Below are positions 33,836 to 43,752 of a stretch of DNA of 64,000 nucleotides, in pieces. Numbering within the stretch: position 1 is the stretch's first letter; each line of letters starts with the position of its first letter. Below the pieces are notes generated by a model. That model was given only the letters and a program-made list of their open reading frames with translations, was not told where the DNA came from and ran no database searches. Source of the stretch: Neoceratodus forsteri (lineage: Eukaryota > Chordata > Ceratodontiformes > Ceratodontidae); assembly GCA_016271365.2 (NCBI GenBank), contig CM057452.1, positions 823,886,001 to 823,950,000 on the forward strand, given 5' to 3'. Made by a program: the position numbers and the translations under genes.

Positions 33836-35040
33836 GGCTTTACTGTGTTGGTTTTGTATTTAGAATATACTTTCTTTACCCAGCCATCCTGTTGCTTTAA
33901 GAAAGTAAACAAAACACAATAAAATCACTTACTATTGAAGAGAAATGCTCAAATTATGCAAAAGAATTAGTCAATTACAACAGAGTTTTGACAGACAAAC
34001 AGCTGAATAAAATATGGCTATTTACTAATGTCGGTCTATTGAAATAACAAATCGAGGAACTGGAGTTAGTGAAAGCTGCTTTCAGTAGTTTCTGTTTCCA
34101 ACTGTGTTTGATCCTTACAGTCTCTTGGGTCAGTATGGCTTTTCTTCACAACTGCCAAGAAGCAACACTTTATTCCAGTTATCCATTGGTATCTGACCTC
34201 TGAAAAATCTTCTTCGGTTTAAGCACAGAAGACAGGCTCATTAAGTCTGGCTTTCCAAAATTCACATGGGTTTAAATAATACAATGGCTCTGAGTTTCAC
34301 AGTCCAGTAGTCCACCTTTTGGAATTAAAATCATAAATAAAGTAGTAATATAAAACACTTTTCAAAAATGTCAATAAATAAACCTTCTTAAAACAAATTA
34401 GTTACAATCCAAGTGAGTGAACCTTAAAAAGAGCATTTCAACCCCTTTAGTGCCCTGTGCTGTGTAGCATATGACACAAAACACTTAAGTGCACATCCAT
34501 AAAGACATGCCTAGTATGTCTTACCAGAAAGGATGTCGGGGCACCAGACTCCCTGCATACTTTCTGGTTCTGACCCATGGAATCTTGAGAGGAACTCTTA
34601 GTCTCGTGATCCCATGACTGAAGCAGAGGTCACATGATTGCAGAAAGGAATGCAAACACATAGTCTGCTTCCACTTTTTCTGCCCTGTTACACATAGGTT
34701 TTTGGAAACAGTGTAGCAGGGCAAATGGAGGAGTAAAGACCTGTGCAGCAGTTTGCTTGTAGAGCAATGCATAGTTGTGACAGTAGGAAACTGAAGACTT
34801 AATTGCTCTAAGGGGCATTTTTAGTGTTATTGGGTCTGTTTTGGTAACTTGTATTTAGTTTAAAAAGTTGATTTTGTTTCCCTTTTGTTGTATCAGTCTG
34901 TGTTTATCTGCACATTAAAAATTTTGGTTAGTTTTTTTTTCCAGAATACCTTTGACTTTGGCCCCCATTGATTTCTATAAATTGTTTTAGGGGCGTTCAT
35001 AGGAATTTTGATTTTGTATAATACCTTTCATTTATCATAG
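33836..35040. other. Unassigned sequence
   Basis: AT-rich; no ORF with family features, no foldback and no tail motif were recognised. It may be single-copy or very old repeat. Confidence 0.4.
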
Positions 35041-35044
35041 GCAG

Positions 35045-35400
35045 TTTGCAAGCTGGGGAGGTAGTACAGCACAGTGATAAAGCAGACTAAGTTACAGCAA
35101 ACCCATTGGTACAACAGAATTGTTACTGCTTATGGTGCTGGTGACCTGGGTTTGAAAATGAGCCTTGGTTGTCAGGAGCCAGTCAATTTGAGGAGAACTG
35201 AGTGTCCCGTAGAATGCTATCCTTCTCCAAAGTGGAAAGGAAGCCAGCTCCCCTGCTGTAGTGCCACCTGGGTGGCCGCAGGTGACAGTGTATCTGGAGC
35301 AGCATACTAGCCAGGGGAATGTCAGCTGTGACATGCTCCATACACTTGTGTCTGTGAGTTTGCACACCCTAGAAAGCCTGCATCCCAGGGGTCAGTAAAA
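35045..35400 (+). repeat. Probable tRNA-SINE-derived repeat
   Basis: A tRNA-like head 'AGTACAGCACAGTGATAAAG' and a B-box-like 'CCTGGGTTTGAAAATG' (about 35147) suggest a Pol III-derived SINE with a long 3' body. The layout resembles the stretch 36160-36480, which has 'CCTGGGTTCGCTACCAC'. Low sequence conservation; tentative. Confidence 0.4.
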
Positions 35401-35624
35401 AGCATTGTAAATTCCCAGCCCTAGCAGAATGATGAACTAGCCTCTTGTAGGCCCAGCACCATTAATGTTCAACTTTTGGATCTGGATCCTGATCTGCAAC
35501 ATGAAGGGTTAGCCCAGTTGCCCTCTGCTGTGAGAGGGAAGCCATGCAGAAGTTGGAGTAATGGTAAGTCTGTGGGAAGCTGGGTGATAGTATTGGGGGG
35601 GCTGGAGAGGAAGGGATCGAGGCT

Positions 35625-35815
35625 GGTGCTTAGGAGCATAAATAAAGTAACACTGAGCTGCCAACCTGAAGACCTGGATTTGAATCCCAGAGTTACTACT
35701 TGCATACTGTGGGACCCTAAGCAAATCACTTACTTCCCTGTGCTTCCACAATGCATGTGAAAATGAGCTTTGGCTCAGTGTACCTTTACTGACCCAAAAT
35801 AGTACAATAAAATAA
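35625..35815 (+). repeat. MIR-like tRNA SINE
   Basis: The B box 'CCTGGATTTGAATCCC' (35673-35688) is followed by a MIR/CORE-SINE-like block, 'GTGGGACCCTAAGCAAATCA' then 'CTTACTTCCCTGTGCTTCC', and an AATAAAATAAAGG tail. The same block occurs in the SINEs at 49984 and 55204. Pol III transcription and LINE-dependent retroposition are the family mode. Confidence 0.75.
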
Positions 35816-35929
35816 AGGAGGGGTGAGAGACAGCAGTGCTGCCATTGTAGGTAGAGAAACATTGAGGAAATGGGACTGGTGTGATATGGGCTTAGGTTAC
35901 TTTTCTGTGTTTATCCAACTGGAAAAATG

Positions 35930-36045
35930 AAATAATACTCACCTCAGTGAGTATATGGAAGTAGCTGGATTTGAACTTAGAGCTGTATATTTTCACCAGT
36001 GCACTTTAACCACAAAGCCAAATATTTGGTGTTATAGAGTGTATC
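35930..36045 (-). repeat. tRNA-SINE head, reverse
   Basis: The complement of 'AGCTGGATTTGAACTTAGAG' near 35966 is a B box. An A-box-like complement lies near 36000-36020. Short and degraded. Confidence 0.45.
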
Positions 36046-36880
36046 TCATACAAGTAGTCCAAAGGCACTATCATGACAGTGGGGAAGAGAATGTTGCTAG
36101 CATTTTGGCTCAACAGGGAAATGAAAACTTCAAAGTGGCAAGCTCTGTGGTGCCTAGAGATGGGGGATTGCTTGGCATGCTGGTAACCTGGGTTCGCTAC
36201 CACAAAGGATGACAGGAGCAGAGACTGGTGAGGACAGTTATGGGCATCCATTCAGATGCTCTACACCCTGGGTGGGAGGGTGCAGCCTTCACCGCTACTT
36301 GTGTGGCTCCTGGTGGTTCCCTGTGGCAGAGGAATTTGTGGCATGGGTGACCATGCACTGCCGTGAGTCCTTTCCAGGATGTCATGAGCTTGTGGCCCCT
36401 ATGTGGGTTGGGGAGAAAATGGAAAATTGCCCACTCAACTGACCGGGTGATGGTCGTCTGATTCCCCTCCCCCCCACAGAGCCCTGGCAATCAGTCTTCT
36501 TGGTCGATCACCTGTTGTGCACCTAGAACAGTTCTGGAGCCCATCTCCCCTCTCAAGGACACCAGAGAGCCCTTCGACATAGGGATATGTCGGGTTGCCC
36601 AGAGCATGACAGAATGGGGGACAGTGAGGATGGTGGTGGGGGATGACTCAGGGGGCAGGGGGCTTCCTTGGCAGTCCAAAGGACTGGACAGTTGGGGGGG
36701 CTTGAGAAGAAGTAAAAAAAAAAACCTGAAAAATGATAGTGAGGTATTGCACAGGGTTTAAACATGAACTTGGTATTTGATGAATATGTATAGTGTAGTG
36801 TATTATATTGTATACAGTAGTGCAATGCAAGAGGAAGACAATCATAATAAGCACAAAAGAAGTGCAAGTATTTGCCACAG
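36046..36880. other. Mostly unassigned; possible SINE remnants
   Basis: It contains the B-box-like string near 36189 and G/C-rich runs near 36464-36475 and 36690-36700. No coding family recognised. A 223-codon minus frame reaching to 37224 is the complement of a repeat and is not counted as a gene. Confidence 0.4.
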
Positions 36881-37110
36881 CCTAAAACAGAATCCCAGTC
36901 AGAGCAAGAGCCTGAGCCCCCAAAAACTGCAAATGTAAGTACAGGCATTTGCCTAACACTGACACCATAGGTACCTGAGCCTGATAACCCACATGAGCAT
37001 GACTCCCTGCAGAGCCTAATTCCCCTGCATGAACCTGATTCTCTGCCTAGGCATAACTTCCTGTCTGAGCATGACTCCCTGCTCAAGTTTGATGCCCTAC
37101 CTGAGCTTGC
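36880..37110 (+). repeat. 18-bp minisatellite with a hexapeptide-coding phase
   Basis: From about 36974 the sequence falls into 18-bp units (for example CATGAGCATGACTCCCTG and TCTGAGCATGACTCCCTG), at least six in a row without length change. In the forward phase each unit reads as a variant of H/S-E-P/H-D-S-L. Upstream 36885-36935 is similar in composition ('SEQEPEPP'). A related pair of units is at about 41940-42075. It may be the repeat region of an unrecognised protein. Confidence 0.65.
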
Positions 37111-37440
37111 ATGGATATATAGGCTACAATGAGAGAAAAGGCATGTTGACTCATCCCGTCTGCCCACCCTACCTAACTGCTCTGCAGTGGCCCTAGTTGG
37201 TGTCCCTCCCCTTTGTTTCTGCACCCCCTTTTTCTAACTAATCCCATATTCCTGTCCCATCCCAAAAGGTCCTTGGTGTCACTGATATTTATCCTGTCCT
37301 GTACAGGTACTTGTATTTTTCGGTCACATAACCCCTTCCTCTCTTTTTCTCAAGGGTGTATATGTTCAAGTCTTGTAGTCTTTCCTTGTATGTCTTGGCC
37401 CCTAGGCCATGGACCATCAAGGTGGTTCTGCACTGTACTT
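37110..37440 (-). mobile_element. Old CR1 3' fragment, reverse (CR1-8)
   Basis: The order of landmarks matches a reverse CR1 3' end: 'CCCGTCTGCCCACCC' near 37159, the complement of 'LEKERGY..NIYTL'-type codons near 37335-37365, and the 'ATGGACCATC' thumb block near 37409. It is much more diverged than the other CR1 copies. Confidence 0.6.
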
Positions 37441-37479
37441 CTTTTGAAATTTATTTTTATTGTATTTAATAGCAATTGC

Positions 37480-37636
37480 ACTAGAATAACACACAACAGG
37501 GTGCACATTGTGCTAGATTGCCATATGCCCCTGGTGCTTTGTGAAGTAGGTAGCCACAGGCTGAGTACCTTCAACCACCAGGGAAGTGCTGCAATCTAGC
37601 ACAACACACACCCTGGAGTGTGTTATTGTATTTATA
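37480..37636. repeat. Foldback MITE
   Basis: Arms at about 37480-37543 and 37573-37636 are reverse complements around 37558, sharing 'ATAACACAC', 'TGTGCTAGATTGC' and 'CCCTGGTG'. It directly precedes the PLE-2 target-site duplication. Confidence 0.8.
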
Positions 37637-37714
37637 AAATGGCTTCTGTATTTTAAGTATTTCTTCTCAACAGAATGTTGCACTAGGCTGGGGTGCTTCT
37701 AGACAATGACCAAA

Positions 37715-37930
37715 CAGTATTTCAAAAGTCCAGCACTCACCACCACAATAGAAACATGCTGCTCACTGCTTTCATGCAATAGTTTATTCCATCAATGTGC
37801 CAAAAAATCACCACTTGGAGTGAAACAATCACCTCATAAATTAGCTCATATATACATCACAATACACATTGACATCATAAATACATATAGACAGACAATA
37901 TCTATGGAGTGAACATATTCACCAATATCT
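37715..37930. repeat. PLE-2 left inverted arm (pLTR)
   Basis: It begins 'CAGTATTTCAAAAGTCCAGC' and ends 'TTCACCAATATCT'. It is the reverse complement of 38890-39232 apart from about 120 bp absent near 37800. Confidence 0.88.
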
Positions 37931-38047
37931 TAAAATAATATATTACATATCCTATTCCTACAATGGAAATAAATAAGTCAATTACCAATGTCTATATATC
38001 ATATATTTATACAAATGAACTCTCTCCTATTACAATCTTCTCATTTG

Positions 38048-38059
38048 ATGTGCATGACA

Positions 38060-38127
<68 letters not shown>

Positions 38128-38130
38128 ATG
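38048..38130. repeat. (TA)n microsatellite
   Basis: A nearly pure TA repeat of about 80 bp, with ATAC and GTAT variants at the edges, inside the 3' part of PLE-2. Confidence 0.95.
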
Positions 38131-38417
38131 TATCAAATTATTTTTATAACATTTAAATTTTCAAAATTGCACCATCCCTTATTATCACATAATTATATGA
38201 AACATGAAAAAAACTTTTTTCTAAAAAACTTTATAGTTTCAAATATATAAAAAACAATATTTCATTTTTTTATAAAATAGTGTTCCCTATTATACACACA
38301 TATTCATTGTTAATTCCACATATCCCTTACCAAATATAGCTATATTTCAAAATACAATCAAAATATAGAATTTATTATTGCTGTATAAGGTCCCTTTATA
38401 AGGATTGTATTTTTCTC

Positions 38418-38871
38418 CTATCCATATTTTATATAAGATATTAAACTAATATTATCATTCAGTCCTGGCAGCCTACATGCCCCTAACATATATAACCAGA
38501 AACCTTCACCTCTCAAAATCAGATTTCTATAATCACCACCCCTTTTATCTAGTACAACCTTTTCAATGGCCTGAAAATTAAAACTATGCTCTCCCCTTGT
38601 AGAATTTACGAATATGTGCACCTGTCGCATATATCATGTCACCATTTTTTATAGCACAACAATGTTCCCCTACACAAACGTTAAACTGTCTTTCAGTTTT
38701 ACCTATATAAAAGGCACCGCAAATGTAGTTTGCTATGTATATTACCCCTACAGTATCACATGTCATTAGATCACGAATAGTGAGTTTTTTTATTATTATT
38801 ACAACTATACAATTCTTTTCCTGGCAGGATAACTGTGCAGTAAACACATCTCTTACATGGAAAGCATTCAT
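38418..38871 (-). pseudogene. PLE GIY-YIG endonuclease domain
   Basis: The first frame (38871-38584) has 'VIYIANYICGAFYIGKTERQ', the GIY-YIG core: the YIA and YIG beta-strands are both present, and Lys-Thr-Glu-Arg follows as in PLE endonucleases, with 'GEHCCAIKNGD' after it. One frameshift near 38610 leads to the second frame (38630-38418). That frame has 'HIFVNSTRGEHSFNFQAIEK', 'RGGDYRNLILRGEGFWLYM' and 'PGLND', the usual C-terminal block. The enzyme nicks the target to prime cDNA synthesis. No RT is present upstream and the frame is broken, so it is dead. Confidence 0.88.
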
Positions 38872-38889
38872 TGGATCCCTTATTTAGCC

Positions 38890-39232
38890 AGATATTGGTG
38901 AATATGTTCACTCCATAGATAGTGTCTGTCTATATGTATTTATGATGTAAATGTGTATTGCGATGTATATATGAATTAATTTATGAGGTAATTGTTTCAC
39001 TCCAAGTGGTGATTTTATGTGACACTGGGTGATGATGTCATTTTATGGTGCCTATAAAAGGCAATCATTGTAAATATGTAGCATACATTTTGAAGAAGGA
39101 CTTGATCCAAAACTAGTCAAGGTGTACATTTTTTTTTTGGGGGGGGCACATTGATGAAATAAAAATATTGCACGAAAGCAGTGAGCTGCGTGTTTCTATT
39201 GTGGTGGTGATTGCTGGACTTTTGAAATACTG
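38890..39232. repeat. PLE-2 right inverted arm (pLTR)
   Basis: Reverse complement of the left arm, with about 120 extra bases (39015-39150) that carry a hammerhead-like motif, a run of T followed by G, and 'CCTATAAAAGGC' near 39051, which could be a TATA-type element. Confidence 0.87.
39089..39122 (+). ncRNA. Degenerate hammerhead-like motif in PLE-2
   Basis: TTGAAGA, then GGACTTGATCC (a GGA/TCC stem), then AAAACTAGTCAA follows the hammerhead order of CUGANGA, stem II and GAAAC. Two or more conserved bases differ, so activity is unlikely. Confidence 0.35.
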
Positions 39233-39244
39233 TATTTTAAGTAT

Positions 39245-40889
39245 GTTTAGAAATTTAAATAATCATGATTAAATATGTAAAAAATAAAAAAAAATGTATG
39301 TAAAAAATGGCTCAAATAGTCCCTCTGCCTACTGTTACTATACTGTATTTTTGTCTTTCTTTCAGGACATTTATCCAAGTAAGGCTATCAAATTGGTAGT
39401 TCCAGTAGCTTTTTGTGCTTTAGCAGTAGTTCCCTCCACCTCTGTAGACAAAGATACATAGACTATTAGTCAAAAACGAGAAGCACTGTAATTTTTTTTA
39501 GGGGGTTATATTTGAGAAGTTAATTATACAGAGCAGCAGAACAGTGCAATGGGGACTGAAAGTGAAATCAAAATCACTGCTTGCATCTCTCACTCAGCAC
39601 CACTGCTGTCTTTCAGCGATTGCCACTTACGCGATTGAAATGGGAATGTTATTTGTGACTGGGATGCAGCTTTGAACACAACTTAATATTCCCATCATGG
39701 TGCCATGCCAAGTGCCATTACTGAGTGGAAAACATGGCTGCCAGACTGGTTACTCCACTGGCTCTGCAAAGGGAAATGTAAAGAGTCTAAACACTGGGCT
39801 GACCATGTGGTGGGCAACATCACTGCACGGTCATGTGACTGGTGATAGCAATTAGGTTACTGGATTTATTGTAGCCATTTTATAAATACCATTAAATCAT
39901 ACATGAAATGATATCACTCAAAAGTAAAACAATTCACTTAAAATTAATACACAATATCAAGACTATGGTCCCCAATTTAACTACTGTAAGGGCTGACACT
40001 AAAAATAGACTCACAAAATAGTTTGAACAGTACCAACTGTGACCATGTCATCAGCAGTGCTCTTGAATTAATTTGCTCAATTTAAAACAACAAACAAGTA
40101 ATAAACATTAGCTCTAAGGCTATTTTGGAGATACATTCCTATAAAGCACACTCTTTAATAGCACTTTTAAGCTAGCATGTCATTCAGACCTTACAAAAAA
40201 CATAAAGAAAATTAGTTATTTACCCACTTATGCTGTATTTTTAAACTTGTATAGTCAAACGGAGGGATGAGAACTATAATGCAAAACAAGTATTCAAATG
40301 CATTAATAACCATTCTACAGAAGAGATTAGAGTGTGGTGGATATTCTGAAAGCTGGAGTTTACTGACCACATGTGGCAGACTTGGCATGGGTGCAAGATC
40401 TCTTCAGTCAGAGTTAGAAGAGAACATGATCACAGCAGCCATTCTGACTTCTCTTAACTGCATTGAGATGGCAAAAAACATCATATTAAATTAGAACATT
40501 GCTAGTTCATATAATATTCCAGCACCCACTTGTCCACCATTCCTCTAGCAAACTCCAATAAGATCACTTACATATTATTAAGCAGATGGTTCAAAATTAA
40601 AACATCTTACAGACATCAGCCATTGAGGGACTTATATATGTTACTTAATATTACCCCCATTTCACTTTCCCAAACAAAGAAACTTTAGTTTACTCCCCCC
40701 TCACCCAAAGCTACTGCAGCACAGTTACAAAAAACACATAGTTAATACACCGAATGTAAAGTTATATACTGGGAGCATGGATGAGCAAACTGTGGACAGT
40801 TTGTGTAGATGTACACAAAAACAATTCACTCTGTAGGGGAAAGGCTAACAAGAAAATAATTTGGCATGATCCATGTTCCACAGTATAAT
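39245..40889. other. Unassigned AT-rich sequence
   Basis: No recognised gene or repeat. Short open frames (for example 40267-40494) show no family motif. Confidence 0.45.
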
Positions 40890-41870
40890 AATGTCTAATT
40901 AATCCTCACTGTCCTCCATATGAGTTTCCACTGTGTCCGACATCGGGTTGCTCGAGGATACCTTTTCCCTTAAAGTCCCCAGCCACTTTGGAATCAGAAA
41001 AGGAATATATTTTGTCTGGATAGGTGAATTCTAAATGGTCTGGAAATTATAATCTATACTCACCCCATTTAAATTTTAGTTTCTTAGTGGCCCTTTAAAA
41101 GGCTTTATATCTTTGTCTGGTGGCAAAAGAATAGTCCACAAAAAATAGTACCTTTGCTTCTCCAATCATTACTAGTGAAGTCTGCTCTGCTATTTGTAAG
41201 ATCTGATCCCTAAGCACAGACATTGTAATTGTCAGCAATACTGTTCTTAAACCCTCCATGTTGTTTAAAGTCTTAGTAGGTTGATACAGTATGCTTTGAT
41301 GATCAGGATTGCAAAACCAAGCTCTATAGCATCTGGCAACCAACATTCAAGAAATGTAGAGAGACGCCCTCCTCCATCCCATCTGATATTATGAGAAGCT
41401 GTACATTAGCCGATCAAGCCAGATTTTAAAGCTGTTCAATTTGGCTATGAACAATAGATTATTCTTTGATGACTGTAGATGTTGCAGCCAGCGCTTTCTC
41501 GGCCATCCAACCATGGTCAGTAATGGATCCCACCATGGCTTCCATTCATTGCTCCACTACTATGAACATATCACTTTACTGGTTTACCTTTTTATCTAAT
41601 TTTTGAATAGTTTGAGTTAATATACTTATTGCTTTTTGTAGGAAATCAGCATTTGATCCCTCCACATGGCTCTCTGCCTGGTGTGGGCCTGCTGGTGTAG
41701 TTGGAGGCACTGAGGACCTGGTGTCAGGATCAGTTCTACTGGCTCCTTTTGGACTTCCCATGGCTAAAAAGGTCTGTATTTCTGCCAATGACTTGTGAAG
41801 GAGTACCAATGTTGTTTTATAAATAAAATTCATCATTTAAATAAGTGTAAACTTCTTTTCCTTGTAGGGT
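40890..41870 (-). pseudogene. L1/Tx1-type LINE ORF1 (L1-1)
   Basis: The minus strand reads downward: 41836-41576 gives 'PKGASRTDPDTRSSVPPTT' and 'ADFLQKAISILTQTIQKLDKK', a short coiled-coil-like N-terminal part. A degraded middle covers 41570-41350. The C-terminal 41346-41095 reads 'SLVMIGEAKVLFFVDYSFATRQRYKAF', which resembles the 'ILFFPDYS..T..KR..F' block of L1 ORF1 RNA-binding proteins. Several stops. It lies on the wrong side of L1-2 to be the same copy, since ORF1 should sit at higher coordinates. Confidence 0.65.
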
Positions 41871-41879
41871 AAACAGAGT

Positions 41880-42165
41880 TTGAGAGAAGTGTGTCTTATT
41901 TGCTTGGCTGCTGGCCACGCCCCCTCTGCACTGTACTTCTTGATGCCCCACCTGATACTCTGTCTGAGCCAGACATTCTTTCTAAGTATAATAATTTCTT
42001 TACCAGAGGGTGACATTCAACTTGTGCATGATGTTGTGTCTAAGCCTGATGCACAGTCTGAGTCTGACACCCTTCTAGAATTTTCTGATAGGTACAACCC
42101 ATTCAAAAAACATTTCAGTGGATGTGTTCCATCTGCTGTTCAAAGGGAGAACTATATTTAAACAG
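41880..42165 (+). other. Coding-like relic with a CxxC-type motif and hexapeptide units
   Basis: The forward strand reads 'VCLICLAAGHAPSALYF', a CxxC-x4-H pattern. In an adjacent frame come 'DAPPDTLSEPDILSK' and 'KPDAQSESDTLLEFSDRYN'. The S-E-P-D-x-L units match the 18-bp minisatellite at 36974-37110. It could be a gag/ORF1-like fragment of a DIRS-type or other retroelement, but no RT or recombinase is nearby. Confidence 0.35.
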
Positions 42166-42345
42166 TATCTTCCTTGAAATGTGCCCATTATGGAATTACA
42201 GTAAATTGTACAAACTTTGAAACCTAAAATGGCAAGAAATGAGGGTGTAGCCAGACTGATTGAACAATATTGCTGAGTATAATCCCACATACTTGAAGGA
42301 AGGCTAGACACCACAAAAAGACATCTGGAGGAACTCAAGATATGT

Positions 42346-43560
42346 TTTTTCAAAATCAAATTTTATTAAGTTTTGACAATATAAGACCATAGCATAAACA
42401 CAAGTCCAATCATAGTATTAAACAAAACAAACCATAAACTACATCATTTAGAAACTAAGCCCTCAATCTGAATAACAGGATATATAAAAAAACTCTTTAG
42501 CTGAGGCCTAAGGAAACCTTTCATATGCAAAAGCTACATATAAACAAATTTATATATGAAAAAAGATACCTATGAAGCTAAACCAAAATATCCTGAAGAG
42601 AACCCAGGGATAAATCAACCCATCAATACTCGAGAAAAAAGGCTGGGGTAGCAGGAAATCAAACCATTTTATGAAGTAATAGTCATTGCATTTAAAATAA
42701 TACAGCATAAATCATTTGTTATGGGCTAACTAACAGTTAATTAGTTAACTATAGTGAGCCAGAATTTCCACTACACTTGTCCCTTCTTTGATAGCCAGAA
42801 AATGAAAGAAAGGAAGGAAGCCAATGGCTCTTAAACCTTTTCAACTGTAGCCTTAAAGAGGCTGTGACCTGTTCTGTTCTCCATATTTGTTTACAATTTT
42901 GTAACCAGTGATCCCCTGCTGGGACAGTCGTAGTTAACCAAAATTGAATTAAAGATTTAAGGGCTGTAGCAACCAAAATAAAAAACAAATATTTAGCTGA
43001 CTGGGTTCAGTGCCCCAGTGGAGGTAACCCCCAAAATCCTGGTTTGAAATAGAGGAGTGAAAGTGGTATCAATTATCTTCCCCATTGCATCCAAAATTAC
43101 ACTCTAGTATTGTGGAATAGTGGGACAAGACCAGAATATATGAGTATGAGTTCCCAACCCTCCACAGCCCCTACAACACTGGTCTGATCAGTGGCAACCA
43201 TAATGTTTAACCACTACAGGCACATGAAAATACCTTATAACCTTATACCTTATAACTACCAGCCATTGAAATTCCCACCAAGAAGCAGAGGCTGTGGTTG
43301 TGTGAACTCTCCACCAAATTTGAATCCAGTCATCTGCCATCAGAACCCCAACTTCCCTCTCCCATCTGGTTTTAACTGGAGGCGAAGGATCCGCTGCAAG
43401 ATCTTGGAGAACTTTATGAAGTTTAGAAATCAGGCCCCTTTTGTTAGTCTGTCCAATCATAGAAATAAAAAAACATTGCAGAGGATCAAGATCCCCTTGG
43501 AGAGCCTCTCATTGTGGTCCTTCTTTTATATAATGATAAATCTGCAAATATCAGAATAAA
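42346..43560 (-). mobile_element. L1/Tx1-type LINE, ORF2 C-terminus and 3' end (L1-2)
   Basis: The left edge 'AAAATCAAATTTTATTAAG' is the complement of a poly-A-less Tx1/L1-style 3' terminus. The minus strand reads downward from 43460: 'WEREVGVLMADDWIQIWWRV', 'YKVIRYFHVPVVV', then 'CCRGCGGLGTHTHIFWSCP' near 43190-43130, the conserved zinc-like C-terminal block of L1 ORF2. 'ATALKSLIQFW' follows near 42960. Endonuclease and RT are absent (5' truncated). Confidence 0.75.
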
Positions 43561-43589
43561 TCCCTAGACAGGAGGCCAAATTCAATGTA

Positions 43590-43752
43590 ATACAATGCAG
43601 GATCTTTGGTTAACAGCCACACTTAAGACACTTCTTGAGGATGCCATGACATTTGAAAACCTCCCGGGCTACACTCTCAGGTTTACAATGATGTCATGAC
43701 AATCTCTTGAAGTGTTTACAGTGTGGCTATTAACCAAAGACCATACATTATA
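43590..43752. repeat. Foldback MITE
   Basis: Arms at about 43598-43660 and 43682-43745 pair: 'TCTTTGGTTAACAGCCACACT' on the left has its complement 'AGTGTGGCTATTAACCAAAGA' on the right. No coding capacity. Confidence 0.8.

Larger units (their letters stand above)
37646..39244 (-). mobile_element. Penelope-like element with inverted pLTRs and 15-bp target-site duplication (PLE-2)
   Basis: A 15-bp direct repeat, CTGTATTTTAAGTAT, flanks the element at 37646-37660 and 39230-39244. Inside are inverted arms, 37715-37930 and 38890-39232, which pair over about 216 bp. The right arm is longer because the left lacks about 120 bp. Between them the minus strand encodes a GIY-YIG endonuclease (38871-38418); the RT that should precede it is missing, so the copy is internally or 5' truncated. 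PLEs are known for RT plus GIY-YIG proteins and for pLTRs in inverted or direct order; this copy fits that pattern well. Confidence 0.87.

Noticed and set aside
36553..37224. 223-codon minus-strand frame as a Cys/Ser-rich protein gene
   Set aside because: Its repetitive part is the complement of the 18-bp minisatellite and its remainder crosses a CR1 remnant; no domain is recognisable.
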